A stretch of DNA of 64,000 nucleotides, taken from NCBI GenBank assembly GCA_005503085.1, contig SCOI01000017.1:62001-126000 (forward strand), written 5' to 3'. The notes below the pieces were generated by a model, which saw only the letters and a program-made list of their open reading frames with translations, made no database searches and was not told where the DNA came from. This DNA is from Burkholderiales bacterium C2 (GTDB lineage Bacteria; Pseudomonadota; Gammaproteobacteria; Burkholderiales; Burkholderiaceae_C). Made by a program: the position numbers and the translations under genes. This document shows positions 9,225 to 18,693 of this stretch, piece after piece (the stretch's first letter is position 1; every line of letters begins with the position of its first letter).

Positions 9225-9518
9225 ATGAAGTCAATCGCCATCGCCTTCTCGCTTTCAACCCTGTTGGCCATCACAGCCGCGCCGGCATTCGCCAGCCATG
9301 CGCTGGAGAGCTCCGTCAAGGCCAAGGTCGATCTTCCGGCCGGCGCCACCCTGTACATCTTCCTGAACGGGAAGATGGCCAAGGAAGACGCCTATGGGCG
9401 CGCCGTCATGCTCCGGCCCGGCGAGGTCATCGCGGCACGAGACGGCCGCCAAATCGCCGCGGTCGGCAACGAAGTGGCCCGGCTCGACTATCTGCTGCGC
9501 GAGGGCCATGGCGGCTGA
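9225..9518 (+). CDS. copK: CopK-family periplasmic copper protein
   Basis: A 97-residue protein with a Sec signal (about residues 1-23) and the CopK core: LPAGATLYIFLNGKMAKED, YGRAVMLRPGEVI and GNEVARLDYLL. CopK of Cupriavidus metallidurans is a small periplasmic protein that binds Cu(I) through Met residues and strengthens Cu(II) binding. Here Met residues fall in the GKMAKED and AVMLRPGE segments. The gene stands alone on the plus strand with a strong GGA-type site before the ATG and a regulator-like 18-mer upstream. Confidence 0.82.
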   Translation: MKSIAIAFSLSTLLAITAAPAFASHALESSVKAKVDLPAGATLYIFLNGKMAKEDAYGRAVMLRPGEVIAARDGRQIAAVGNEVARLDYLLREGHGG

Positions 9519-9534
9519 CACACTGCTGCGGCTT

Positions 9535-9565
9535 CCTTGCCATCGGATGAAAAGAAATGGCAAGG
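9535..9565. terminator. hairpin between convergent genes
   Basis: CCTTGCCAT and ATGGCAAGG form nine paired bases separated by a 13-base loop. The repeat GGCAAGGCC/GGCCTTGCC just to the right offers an alternative pairing. It lies between copK and the convergent PepSY-reductase gene. No clear T-run follows, so termination is only suggested by position. Confidence 0.4.
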
Positions 9566-9606
9566 CCTGAGCCTTTTGGCATTGGCCTTGCCGCGTCCTG
9601 GCGCGC

Positions 9607-11445
9607 TCAGATCTTGAAGTCGTCGAACGAGACCTGCGCATCCGCGATACCCAGTTTGCGGAGCATCTTGCGCGTGGCGCTCAGCATCGCCGGCGGCCCG
9701 CAGAGATAGAACTCGCAGGCCGCCAGATTGGCATGCGACTCCAGCAACTGCTCACGCACCGCATCGTGCACCAGTGCGCGGGGCAAACGATCGCCGGCGC
9801 CAGTGGGCTGCGCGGCATCGCCCGACAAGATCAGATGCCAACTGAAGTTGCCGAACCGGGTCGCCAGCGCCTGCATCTCCTCGACGTAGGGCGCATCGTC
9901 CTGTGTGCGTGCGCCGTACCAGAAGTGCACGCGCTCCTTGGCGCCACCCTCCAGCAGCGACCGGATCATCGCGCGCAAAGGCGCCATGCCGGCGCCTCCG
10001 CCGATGAACACCTTCTCCCTTTGCCCTGGATGCAGCGCGAAGTCGCCGAATGGGCCGGCATACTGGATCCGGTCACCCGGCTTCAGACCGTACATATAGG
10101 ACGAGCCCTTGCCAGGCGGGTGGTGCAACGCGTCGGCGGGTCCATGGAGGAAGCGCACCAGCAGGCTGATGCGCCCATCGATCTGCTCGACCGGGGCCGA
10201 CAGCGAATAGGAGCGGCGCAGCGGCGCGCTGTTCCCCCAGCTCGAAGGCAGGCGCCAGGCCGCCCATGCGGTGCGGTGGGCTTCGGGAAGCTCGATCTGA
10301 GCCCCGGACATCTGGTAGGCCGGCACGATGACCTGGATGTAGGACCCCGGCCTGTAGGCCGCGTCGGCACGCTCGTCGGGAACCAGGACCACTTCGCGCA
10401 GGGTTGGCGACAGCGCGTTCACGCTCTCCACCCGCGCCCCGTGCTGGCTCCACAGTTCCACGCCGCCCAATACCTCGATCTCCAGATCGGATGTCACAGG
10501 CAGATTGCAGGCCAGGCGATGCCCATCCCGCAACTTGGCCAGCGACAGCTGGGCACGGTCCGCGGGCGTCGCTGCCGGCACGTTGCCACAGACCTTGATC
10601 TCGCACAGGCCGCAGCTCTGACCGCCGCCGCAGTTCGATGGCAGTTGCAGGCCCTGCTTGCCCATCGCGACGAACACGGTGTCACCGGAGGCCACGCGCA
10701 ACGTGCGCAACCGTGAGCCATCGAGCGACAAGACCTGCAGGGACTTGCTGGCACGCAAGCGCCGCGGAATGAAGTCTGCCAGGCGGAAGCTCGTGAACAG
10801 CAGCCAGGTCCCGCTGAGCGCCAGCCACAGCCCACCCACGGCGGCGCTGACCACCAGCGGATTGTTGAAGTCCTTGCGACCGGTGTAGTCCATGATGTGC
10901 AGCATCCAGAAGAAATCGAACAGCCGCCAAGTGCTGTTTCGATGCTCGAGGACGTCACCGTGCTGGGACAGGTACACCGTGGTGTCGTCGCCATCGGAGA
11001 ACGGCACGCGCCAGACCTTGCCCACATGCGCCCGAGTCTCCAGCGATGGCGGCTGCAGTTCGGCCGGGCCGGCCTGCCCGGGTCCGCGATAGGACGCCTG
11101 TGCCAGGCGCTGCGCCAGGTCGCTGTCCAGGACGATCTCGGTGCCGCGCAAGGCACTGATCAGCCTCACCCCCTGGTCGGTGGCGAGCCGATAGACCGGC
11201 TCCTGGCCCAACCATCCGGTCGAGACCGACTGCGCATCGAGCTGAACCGTTTTCAGTGCCTGGCTGACTGGCAAGGCCTGCGCGGGCCAGACCGCACGCG
11301 CCGCCGGCGGGACGCGGAACTCGCGCCCGCGCACCTTGTCGGCATCCAGCAAGCTCATCACAACGCCGCTGGCCATCCAGAGCAGCAGTTGCAGGCCGAT
11401 CAGCAGGCCCAGCCATTTGTGGATTTTCTTCAGCCACTGAGTCAT
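9607..11445 (-). CDS. PepSY membrane protein fused to ferredoxin / NqrF-like reductase
   Basis: A 612-residue fusion. The N-terminal half is a PepSY-associated membrane module: TM near residues 8-28 after IHKWLG, a periplasmic loop, then FDFFWMLHIMDYTGR and a second TM. It is joined to a plant-type 2Fe-2S domain (SNCGGGQSCGLC, later LACNLPV), an FAD-binding domain (RRSYSLSAP) and an NAD-binding domain (FIGGGAGMAPLRAMI, LCGPPAML). It probably moves electrons from NADH across the inner membrane to a periplasmic metal or metal chelate. Its start overlaps the upstream PepSY gene by four bases. The fused architecture is seen in some NqrF-like reductases; substrate unknown. Confidence 0.85.
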   Translation of the reverse strand: MTQWLKKIHKWLGLLIGLQLLLWMASGVVMSLLDADKVRGREFRVPPAARAVWPAQALPVSQALKTVQLDAQSVSTGWLGQEPVYRLATDQGVRLISALRGTEIVLDSDLAQRLAQASYRGPGQAGPAELQPPSLETRAHVGKVWRVPFSDGDDTTVYLSQHGDVLEHRNSTWRLFDFFWMLHIMDYTGRKDFNNPLVVSAAVGGLWLALSGTWLLFTSFRLADFIPRRLRASKSLQVLSLDGSRLRTLRVASGDTVFVAMGKQGLQLPSNCGGGQSCGLCEIKVCGNVPAATPADRAQLSLAKLRDGHRLACNLPVTSDLEIEVLGGVELWSQHGARVESVNALSPTLREVVLVPDERADAAYRPGSYIQVIVPAYQMSGAQIELPEAHRTAWAAWRLPSSWGNSAPLRRSYSLSAPVEQIDGRISLLVRFLHGPADALHHPPGKGSSYMYGLKPGDRIQYAGPFGDFALHPGQREKVFIGGGAGMAPLRAMIRSLLEGGAKERVHFWYGARTQDDAPYVEEMQALATRFGNFSWHLILSGDAAQPTGAGDRLPRALVHDAVREQLLESHANLAACEFYLCGPPAMLSATRKMLRKLGIADAQVSFDDFKI

Positions 11446-12134
11446 GCCTGGTTCCTCCGGCGGAAGCTGTAGAACACCAGCCACAGGCCGCTGAGCGCGA
11501 ACACAAGCCCGGAACCGGCCGCGACACGCAGCAGCGTGTTGTTGACATCGGCTCGGGTGTCGTAGTCCATGATGTGGAGCATCCACAGGAAGTCGAACAA
11601 GCGCCACAGATCGTGGCGTCGCGCCAGCAGGTCACCGGTGCTGGGCGAGAAGTACAAGGTCGAGTCGGCGCGATCGTCGAAGCGAACGGCCCACATGGGG
11701 ACGGGGCGCTTCGCGACCTCCTGCGGTGCGTTCGTAACCCAGGTCACCTCGCGAACCTGGGCCTCGCCCTGGTAGACCTCCTTCGCGCGCTCCAGGATCT
11801 GCTCGCGGCTCAAGGGGCTGAGCAGCGTGGCGTCACGGGCATCGAGCAGATGCGTCTTGCCGCCATGCCGGACCTCGTAGACCTCCTTGCCGATGAAGGT
11901 CTTGAGTTTCAGCGCCTCGAAACCGGGGTAGAGCTCACCAATGCGGGCGACGTCGACGCGAGGCTTGTCGCGCTTCAGGGGTTCGTCGAAAACATGGGCC
12001 AGGTGGTCGCCGTGGATGACGTCCAGCGAGATCGCGGTCATGTAGACCCCGCTGATCATCCACAGCAGGGCTTGCACCCCGATCACCAGGCCGATCCATT
12101 TGTGGGTCTTGCGTGCCCAAAAGGAAGGATTCAT
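11442..12134 (-). CDS. PepSY-domain membrane protein
   Basis: A 230-residue membrane protein starting MNPSFWARKTHKWIG, with TM segments near residues 12-32 and 197-220 and the PepSY-type segment DLWRLFDFLWMLHIMDYDTR close to the second TM. It parallels the N-terminal half of the fusion protein encoded next and probably arose with it by duplication; the two may form a heterodimer. The two genes are coupled through an ATGA overlap and lie downstream of a TonB-dependent receptor, suggesting reductive uptake or release of a metal chelate. Confidence 0.78.
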   Translation of the reverse strand: MNPSFWARKTHKWIGLVIGVQALLWMISGVYMTAISLDVIHGDHLAHVFDEPLKRDKPRVDVARIGELYPGFEALKLKTFIGKEVYEVRHGGKTHLLDARDATLLSPLSREQILERAKEVYQGEAQVREVTWVTNAPQEVAKRPVPMWAVRFDDRADSTLYFSPSTGDLLARRHDLWRLFDFLWMLHIMDYDTRADVNNTLLRVAAGSGLVFALSGLWLVFYSFRRRNQA

Positions 12135-12212
12135 AAGCTTTATCTCACAGCTTCGATGGACCATCGGCGGTCGCCGGCTTGTGGCCGGCGGCCGCCGCTC
12201 ATGCTCGGTGAA

Positions 12213-14927
12213 TTACCAGCGGTAGCCGGCTCTCACATGCCAGCGGCGACCGAGCAGGTCGTAGGTCATCGTGTCGGTGTTCGCATCCGTGTAACTCTTG
12301 ATGAACGGCGCTTTCTTATCGAAGAGATTGTCGATGCCCAGCGCGATGTCAAAGGACTTGTTCACCGCGTACTTGGCCTGGACCGAGTGGTAAGTGATGG
12401 CGGGGGCGCGCGCACCGATGTCCGTCGGTGCCGCATTGATGTCGTCGGCGGAACCGATGTACTGGACCGTGTACGAACCCGACCATGGGCCCTTTGCCAT
12501 CGTCAGCGTGCTCAGCGAGCGCCACTGGGTATAGCTGCCACGGCCGCCGGTGATCTTGCCCGTGTAGTCGATGGCGGCTGCGCCAGGGAACGGCCGCACC
12601 TCGTAGTTCTTCAGATGGGACAACTCGGTGCTGAACGAAGCATTCCACCCCGCGACGCTGAAGTCATAGAGCACGCCCACATCAATACCTGAGATGCTCT
12701 CGTCCGCCGCATTGACAGGCTGAGAAGAGAGGAAGTCGATCTCGCCCGTGGCTGGGTTGCGGGTAAAGCTGGAGGCATTGCAGAAGATATGCGCCCTGCC
12801 CGGAGTGTTGTAGCAGGTGGCCAACTTGGTCGAGCCCGCCACGCTCTGGATCGCGTTGCTGATCTTGATCCGGTAGTAGTCCAGCGTCAGCGTCAGCGGG
12901 CGAATCGGCGACCATACGATGCCGGCGGTCAGGGTCTTCGCATCCTCGGGCTCCAGCCGGGGATTGCCCCCCACCGTCGTCAGGATGGTGTTGCCCAGCT
13001 GCCGGAAGCCTGCCGGCACACCGGCGGCCTGGCAGTTCTGAGACACCACGGACGTGGTGGGCAAGGCGCTCCAGCCGCTGCAGGGATCGGTGGTCGTGAG
13101 GTTGCCCTCGGACACGCCGCCGTACAGCTCGGGGATGTTCGGCACGCGGAAGGCCGAGGACACATTGGAGCGCAGCTTCAGGCTGGGCACCACCTGCCAG
13201 TCCAAGCCCATCTTGTAGGTGCTCTTGCTGCCGAACAGGCTGTAGTCGGAATAGCGTGCGGCGGTGTTGAAGGTCAGCGACTGGATCAGCGGCTTGCGCT
13301 CCAGCAGCGGCACCGACAGCTCGGCGAAGACCTCACGCGCGGTGTACTCGCCGGAGATCGGGTCCTGCCGATTGGTGTTGGCCGCACCGATGACGGTCAG
13401 GTTGTCCGGATCACGCCAGCCGCCCTCCTTGCGGATCTCCAGGCCCGAGGCAAATCCCACCGGGCCGGCGGGCAGCTCGAACAGCTGGCCGCTGATGCTG
13501 GCGCTCATGCTCTTCTGATCATTACCGCCGGTGTCGCGCGTCGTGGTCAGGATGTAGCGCAGCACTTCGGGCGTGAGATTGCCGTAGCCCAGGTAGTTGC
13601 CGCAGGGAATGGCGGCGTTGGCGGCCGTGCTGCAGCGCGTGCGGTCCAGCGTCTGTTCGACGCGGTCCAGGTTCGCGACCTTGGTGGAGCCATCCGTACC
13701 CGTGTTGCGGCCCCAGTTCAGCGCCACGGACCAGTCCCAGTTCTCGCCCAGACTGCCCTTGGCGCCAGCCACCGCGCGGAAGATATTGGACTCCTGGAAG
13801 AAGTCCCGCACGCCCGCCTCCTCGAGGCGACGCCGCTCAAGCACCAGGGCCTGGCCGGTCGGGTTCGTCGGATGATCCGCCGCAATGTTGATCGGGCGGT
13901 AAACCCCCAAGGACCCAGGCGTGGCCAACTGGCTCGACTCGCGGCGAGAGAACAGCAGTTCGGTGAAGAGCTGGGTCCTGTCGCTCAGGTTCAGCGTGCC
14001 GAAGGTGCTGAGGCCCAGGCGCTTGATAGGATTCACGGCATTCAGGTTCGGATTGCCGTTGTAGTTGTGCTTGGCCGCGGAGTAGGTCTCGTAGAAGCCG
14101 GCCGGCGCGTCCAGGGATTGACGGAAGTTGACGCGTCGGCCGTCGGCCAGGCGCGCTCGACCGCCGATCGTTGCCGAACTGCCGGCGCACACCAGCTGGC
14201 CGTTGGCTTCGCCCAGGCCACAAGGCGCGCGGCTGGCCATGTTCACATCCCCGCTTTGCGAATAGTTGATCGCCGTCATCAGCGAGCCCTGGGCGCTGGT
14301 GATGCCCCAGGCCAGGTCGACGGCCGACTCGTCCCCGTCGCCGCGTGAGGTTTCGCCATAGCGGACGGCCGCTTCCAGACCATTGAGGTTCTTCTTTGTG
14401 ATGATGTTGACGACGCCGGCGACGGCATCAGCGCCGTAGATCGCTGAGGCACCGTCCTTCAACACCTCCACGCGCTCGATCAGCGCGACCGGGATCATGT
14501 TCAGGTCCACGGAGCTGTTCGCACCCGTGCCGCCATTCACCACGCGCCGCCCGTTGAGCAGTACCAGCGTGCGGTTGATGCCGAGGCCGCGCAGATTCAC
14601 CTGCGTCGTGCCGTAGCCGTTGCCGGTCCAGTAGGCGCTGGTCTGGTTGCCGGCTGAACCGGCAGAGGCCGGCAGGCGCTGCAGCAGCGTTTCCGCAGAC
14701 ACGGCGCCCGAACGCTGAATCGCGTCCGAGTCGATGACCGTAACCGGGCCGACGCCGGAGATCTGGGATTGCTTGAGGTTGATGCGGCTGCCGGTGATCT
14801 GGACCTTGTCGAGCGCAGCGGTCTGAGCCGGTTCGGGCACCGAAGTGGTTTGCTGCGCATGGGCGCTGCCCAGAAAGAGGAGGACTGCGGCACTGACTGC
14901 CGTCTGGTGGAGCTTCTTGATCGTCAT
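12213..14927 (-). CDS. TonB-dependent outer-membrane receptor
   Basis: About 904 residues. Signal peptide MTIKKLHQTAVSAAVLLFL followed by a plug domain (VTVIDSDAIQRSGA, NLRGLGINRTLVLLNGRR, VEVLKDGASAIYGADAVAG) and a 22-strand-type barrel ending in aromatic W (GYRW). It transports a ligand using the proton-motive force through TonB; the ligand cannot be read from sequence. The plug resembles the Xanthomonas/Caulobacter group that takes up varied chelates and oligomers. An alternative ATG lies nine bases upstream, and neither start has a good Shine-Dalgarno. Downstream PepSY genes suggest a metal chelate. Confidence 0.88.
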   Translation of the reverse strand: MTIKKLHQTAVSAAVLLFLGSAHAQQTTSVPEPAQTAALDKVQITGSRINLKQSQISGVGPVTVIDSDAIQRSGAVSAETLLQRLPASAGSAGNQTSAYWTGNGYGTTQVNLRGLGINRTLVLLNGRRVVNGGTGANSSVDLNMIPVALIERVEVLKDGASAIYGADAVAGVVNIITKKNLNGLEAAVRYGETSRGDGDESAVDLAWGITSAQGSLMTAINYSQSGDVNMASRAPCGLGEANGQLVCAGSSATIGGRARLADGRRVNFRQSLDAPAGFYETYSAAKHNYNGNPNLNAVNPIKRLGLSTFGTLNLSDRTQLFTELLFSRRESSQLATPGSLGVYRPINIAADHPTNPTGQALVLERRRLEEAGVRDFFQESNIFRAVAGAKGSLGENWDWSVALNWGRNTGTDGSTKVANLDRVEQTLDRTRCSTAANAAIPCGNYLGYGNLTPEVLRYILTTTRDTGGNDQKSMSASISGQLFELPAGPVGFASGLEIRKEGGWRDPDNLTVIGAANTNRQDPISGEYTAREVFAELSVPLLERKPLIQSLTFNTAARYSDYSLFGSKSTYKMGLDWQVVPSLKLRSNVSSAFRVPNIPELYGGVSEGNLTTTDPCSGWSALPTTSVVSQNCQAAGVPAGFRQLGNTILTTVGGNPRLEPEDAKTLTAGIVWSPIRPLTLTLDYYRIKISNAIQSVAGSTKLATCYNTPGRAHIFCNASSFTRNPATGEIDFLSSQPVNAADESISGIDVGVLYDFSVAGWNASFSTELSHLKNYEVRPFPGAAAIDYTGKITGGRGSYTQWRSLSTLTMAKGPWSGSYTVQYIGSADDINAAPTDIGARAPAITYHSVQAKYAVNKSFDIALGIDNLFDKKAPFIKSYTDANTDTMTYDLLGRRWHVRAGYRW

Positions 14928-15177
14928 GTTGTACATCCGGATGAAGTGATCCGCGGGCATGCGCAGGGCACGCCGGAATCTGGATATGCCTTTGAGCCGA
15001 TGGAGAGGCGGCCGGCTGCATGACGTCCCCGTAACCACAGACGACTCGATAGCGCGCAATGGCGACGCGATGTCGGGCGGTGCAAATGATGGGAGAAGCC
15101 GCGCTGCCTAGCCGAGCATCAAAGCTGCTGAGCTGGGGCAAAGGTGCCCGCGTGCCGCAGCAGCGGACAGCACAAGG

Positions 15178-15609
15178 TCAGGCGCTTCGGGGTGGGCGGT
15201 CTTGCCCGGAGAGGAGAAACTCGGCGCGAGGAGCGGCGGAGCTGGCGATGCGCTTGTCGGCTACGGCAAGCTGTTCGGCCGACGCTGCGTCCAGCGCAAT
15301 CATCGATGCGCTCGCACCGCAGCTGATGCAATGGCTGCAAGGACTGAAATCGCAGCAGGGCTCGCTGGACTGGGAGCCGGTATCGGCGACCTTGTCACTC
15401 ACCTTCTTCGCAGACGCAATGGGCTTGCTGCCGTGCTTGCCAGCCGCAGATGCAAGCGTCTGGCGATGGCCGACATCGTCGACCTTCTGATGGCGCGCCT
15501 GCGCCTTGGAGACAAATGCGTCGGGACACATCATCGACGTGGCAATGCTTGCGGTGACGGGCACGAGGACCGCCACCAAGCAAAGAAGCCAAAAGCCGAT
15601 GAGTTTCAT
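15178..15609 (-). CDS. Cys-rich exported protein, possibly DUF2946/CopL-like
   Basis: A 143-residue protein starting MKLIGFWLLCLVAVLVP, with a signal segment, a basic middle and a Cys cluster CCDFSPCSHCISC near residues 95-107. The C-terminus ends DRPPRSA. The layout repeats that of the CopL-like protein at 4.5 kb and CzcI at 25.7 kb. It is transcribed toward the TonB receptor gene 250 bases away and may be a metal-binding sensor or accessory for it. Function not known. Confidence 0.55.
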   Translation of the reverse strand: MKLIGFWLLCLVAVLVPVTASIATSMMCPDAFVSKAQARHQKVDDVGHRQTLASAAGKHGSKPIASAKKVSDKVADTGSQSSEPCCDFSPCSHCISCGASASMIALDAASAEQLAVADKRIASSAAPRAEFLLSGQDRPPRSA

Positions 15610-15807
15610 GCGTTCGTAAAGAAGAAGTGCATGCATTGAAACAAAGGCAAGCAGCGCGGTCTACTTAGGGAGTTCCCCCGCTTCTCTTGACATTTACAGC
15701 GACTGGTGGGCGCCGCTCACCAAACGCGTGCGCGCAGCACTTCTTTGGGGCCTTCAACACCATTTCGACCACGTGGCTGCTATGTCTGGGAGGCCGTCTA
15801 ACCCAGA

Positions 15808-16873
15808 TTAATGCTCATGCCGATGATGCATGTCGGGAAAGTGGGCATGGCGATGCCGGATCCGCTCATGGCGATGCCTATGCGCGTGGCGAGTGCCCGC
15901 GGGAACGCGCGGCTCATGCACATGGTCGTGATGGAGGTCATCAGGGTCATGCTCATGTGCATGCTCGATGGCTTCATGCTGATGCTCGTGCTCATGCTTT
16001 TCGGTCAGGTGGAGCGCGACACCGATCGCCATCAGCAGCACCGCCAGGCCGAGTTGCCAGCTGAGATCCTCGCCCAGCAGGCCGATCGCCAGCGCGGCGC
16101 CCACAAAGGGCGCGATCGAGAAGTAGGCGCCCGTTCGCGCATTACCCAGATGACGTAGGCCCAGCACGAACAGCACGAGACTGGCCCCATAGCTGACGAA
16201 GCCCAGCGTGCCGGCGGCGAGCACCGCCTCCAGTCCGGGCCAGGCAGCGCCGGCCGCCAGGGCCAGGGCCAGGGCCAGGTTGGTCGCACCCGCGGCCAGG
16301 CCCTTGCTCATGGCGATGTAGCTGGCATCGGTCAGCGACACCTTGCGGGTCAGGTTGTTGTCCACCCCCCAAGGCAAAGCAGGCCCCCAGCACCGCCAAG
16401 GCGGGCCACAGGCTCTCGAAGCCGGCGGCGGCCCTGTCCGAGCCGGGCCAGGACAGCACGACGCTGCCGGCGACGATCGCCAGCATGCCCAGGGCGATGC
16501 GCCGGTCGAAGTTCTCCTTGAAGGCGAACCAGGCCAGCAAGGCCGTCATCACGCCTTCGGCATTCAGAAGCAGGGAGACACCGGACGCGGGCATGCTTGA
16601 CAGCCCCAGCATCAGCAGCGCCGGCCCCACCATGCCGCCGCTGACGATGGCGGCGACCAGCCACAAGCGGTCGGTGGCGGGAAGGCGAACCGGCGGCGCC
16701 CGCCGGATGGTTCGCACCAGCCAGAGCCCGATGCCTGAGCCGAGATACAGCAAGGCGGCCAGCAACCAGGGACTGGTCTGCCCCAACAGCGGCTTCGCCA
16801 GCGGCGTGCCGGCGCCAAACAGCACGGCCGCGCCCAGGGCCGCCAGCACACCGGGTTCGAAGCGTCGATTCAC
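15808..16873 (-). pseudogene. EamA/DMT-family transporter with His-rich tail, frameshifted
   Basis: Two reading frames together encode one ten-TM drug/metabolite transporter. The first half runs from a GTG (VNRRFEPGVLAALG) to LAVLGACFA; the second starts WGVDNNLTRKVSL and continues through HLTEKHEHEHQHE into a tail of about 65 residues with more than 20 His. Near 16,368-16,376 the coding strand has TTTGCCTTGGGGGG where TTTGCCTGGGGGG would keep frame, so one extra T breaks the gene. A sequencing error at this homopolymer is the main alternative. EamA proteins with such tails are known in metal islands and are presumed to export metals or metal complexes. It ends the long czcI operon. Confidence 0.75.
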
Positions 16874-16887
16874 TGGATTTCCCGGGC

Positions 16888-17505
16888 TCAGTGGAGCACG
16901 CAATGGCAGTAGACGAATTGCTGGATGGCGCCACCCGGGGTGTGGTGGGCTTCCTGCAGATGTTCCAGCAGTTCGAAGGCGCCACCGAACTGGGCGTGCA
17001 ATTCGCCCGGGGCGTAGCGCACGACCGGCAGGCCGCTGCACTGAGTCGGGCCATCCGGGCCGAAGGCCGCAACGATCACATGGCCGCCCGGGCGCGCCGC
17101 GCGGCGCACCTGTTCGACATAGGCCTGGCGCTGAGCCTCATCGGTCAGGAAGTGGAACACGGCACGGTCGTGCCAGATGTCGAAACGCTCCTCACGCAAG
17201 GCGACCTCGGTGATGTCACCCTCTATCCATTGAACCTGGTGGACCGCCTTGCCCAGGCGTGTGCGCGCCACATCGAGGGCGGCTCCGGAGATGTCGAGCA
17301 CCGACATCTCGAAGCGCCCGGCGGCCAGCAGATCATCGACCAGGGTGGACGCGCCGCCGCCCAAGTCAATGACGCAGCTACTGGCCGCGCCAGCGGAAAT
17401 CCGCTGGATCAGATCCAGCGATTGTCGGGCGTGAGGCTGAAACCAGCTGACCGAGTCGGCGGCCTTGCGCTGATAGACGGATTCCCAATGGCTGCGTGCG
17501 GTCAT
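16888..17505 (-). CDS. class I SAM-dependent methyltransferase
   Basis: A 205-residue cytoplasmic enzyme starting MTARSHWESVYQRKAADSVSWFQ. SAM motif I is CVIDLGGGASTLVDDLL, motif II sits in MSVLDISGAALDVAR, and FDIWHDRAVFHFL follows. This group is often seen near metal and metalloid genes and is frequently annotated as a thiopurine- or tellurite-type methyltransferase, but the substrate is unknown. GGAGA lies seven bases before the ATG. It sits between the DsbA-like gene and the EamA gene in the same orientation. Confidence 0.8.
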   Translation of the reverse strand: MTARSHWESVYQRKAADSVSWFQPHARQSLDLIQRISAGAASSCVIDLGGGASTLVDDLLAAGRFEMSVLDISGAALDVARTRLGKAVHQVQWIEGDITEVALREERFDIWHDRAVFHFLTDEAQRQAYVEQVRRAARPGGHVIVAAFGPDGPTQCSGLPVVRYAPGELHAQFGGAFELLEHLQEAHHTPGGAIQQFVYCHCVLH

Positions 17506-17572
17506 CGATTTCTCCAGGTTGAGGCGTGGTTTCATTCTCGACCACATCCAGTCATCGCGCATTGCGCCATGT

Positions 17573-18238
17573 TCAAGGCCGGGAGACCCCGCCCGCCTTG
17601 CGGCTCTCCTGCTCGACGAGGGCCTTCAGCTGTGCTGCACCAAACTCCATCAAGGGCGTACCGTTCACGAAGAAGCCCGGCGTCCTGTCCACCTTGAGGC
17701 GCTGCATATCGGCCACGTCCTGCCCAAGCAGCGCAGAGATCGCGGCACCGTCGGAGTCCGCTTTGGCCTTGGCCATATCAAGGCCGAGATCGCCGATCAG
17801 TTCCCAGATCAGCTCGGGCTGAGCGTTGCCATGGGAAGCCCATTGGTGCTGGGACGCCAGGGCCCGCTCAACCGCCTCCCAATACTTGCCCTGCAGGCGC
17901 GCGGCTTCGAGGATCTTGACCGCCGTGTCGGATCCGTGGTGCAAGGGCGCATACCGAACCACGAGCCGGACCTGACCAAAGCTCGCATCGACGATGCTCT
18001 TGACGATGGGATAGAAGGCACGGCAGGTCTCGCAGGAAGGGTCGAAGAACTCGACGATGGTGACCTTGGCGGCCGGATTGCCGTAGACCGGCGAGTGGGA
18101 TCTGACCAGTGCCTCGCCATGGGCCTGGGTCGAACGCGCAAGTTCCTGTCCCGCACGGTTCTTGAAGAGCACCACACCGGTAACGAAGGCCAGCACCACC
18201 GCAAGCAGCGTTGCAAGGACGATCCACTTCTTGTTCAT
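17573..18238 (-). CDS. membrane-anchored DsbA-family thiol-disulfide protein
   Basis: A 221-residue protein with an N-terminal membrane anchor (residues 5-25) and a DsbA/thioredoxin-fold domain. The active site is FFDPSCETCRAFYP (CETC) and the cis-Pro loop is VDRTPGFFVNG. It probably oxidises or isomerises periplasmic cysteines and would be re-oxidised by the DsbB protein encoded just upstream; the two genes overlap by four bases. Placement in a metal operon suggests repair or protection of thiols attacked by metals. Confidence 0.85.
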   Translation of the reverse strand: MNKKWIVLATLLAVVLAFVTGVVLFKNRAGQELARSTQAHGEALVRSHSPVYGNPAAKVTIVEFFDPSCETCRAFYPIVKSIVDASFGQVRLVVRYAPLHHGSDTAVKILEAARLQGKYWEAVERALASQHQWASHGNAQPELIWELIGDLGLDMAKAKADSDGAAISALLGQDVADMQRLKVDRTPGFFVNGTPLMEFGAAQLKALVEQESRKAGGVSRP

Positions 18239-18693
18239 GCCTGTTTCCTCCTCAAGCTGCCAAGTCCCAGCAGTAGCAATATGCCGGTGAAAGCCAGCAG
18301 CGACAGCAGCGGGATCGGCACCATCCCCGCCACCTGAAGCTCGGCATCGGCGCAGGATCCGCCCTTGCCGCAGGGCGCCAGCCCTTCGGCCACCCAGCCA
18401 AAGAACACCAGGCAGTGATAGGCTGCCAGCGCCCAGCCAGCTCCGGCCAGTGGCCAGGCATAGCGCAGACAGCGCGAATCGCTGTCGAGCAGGCCCAGGC
18501 CGAGCACCAGCACCAGCGGGAACATGGCGATTCGCTGGTACCAGCACAGCACACAGGGCGTCATGCCCATCACCTCGCCCAGAAACAGCGCACCGGCCGT
18601 CGCCACCAGAGACAGCAGCCAGGCCGCGAACAGCAGCGGCCAAAACCCCGGCCAGGGGCGTGTCTCGGGGGGCTTCCGGGAGGCGGCACTCAT
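18235..18693 (-). CDS. DsbB-like disulfide-bond formation membrane protein
   Basis: A 152-residue protein with four TM segments. It carries the quinone-proximal pair CVLC (MTPCVLCWYQRIAMFPL) and a second Cys pair in the periplasmic loop (LAPCGKGGSCADAE), both hallmarks of DsbB. It would pass electrons from the neighbouring DsbA-like protein to quinones. Start overlaps the upstream small gene by ATGA and the stop overlaps the DsbA-like start, so the three are translated together. Confidence 0.85.
   Translation of the reverse strand: MSAASRKPPETRPWPGFWPLLFAAWLLSLVATAGALFLGEVMGMTPCVLCWYQRIAMFPLVLVLGLGLLDSDSRCLRYAWPLAGAGWALAAYHCLVFFGWVAEGLAPCGKGGSCADAELQVAGMVPIPLLSLLAFTGILLLLGLGSLRRKQA

Noticed and set aside
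15811-16064. Met/His-rich plus-strand frames suggesting a metal-binding peptide
   Set aside because: They are the complement of the His codons (CAT/CAC read as ATG/GTG) in the EamA tail.
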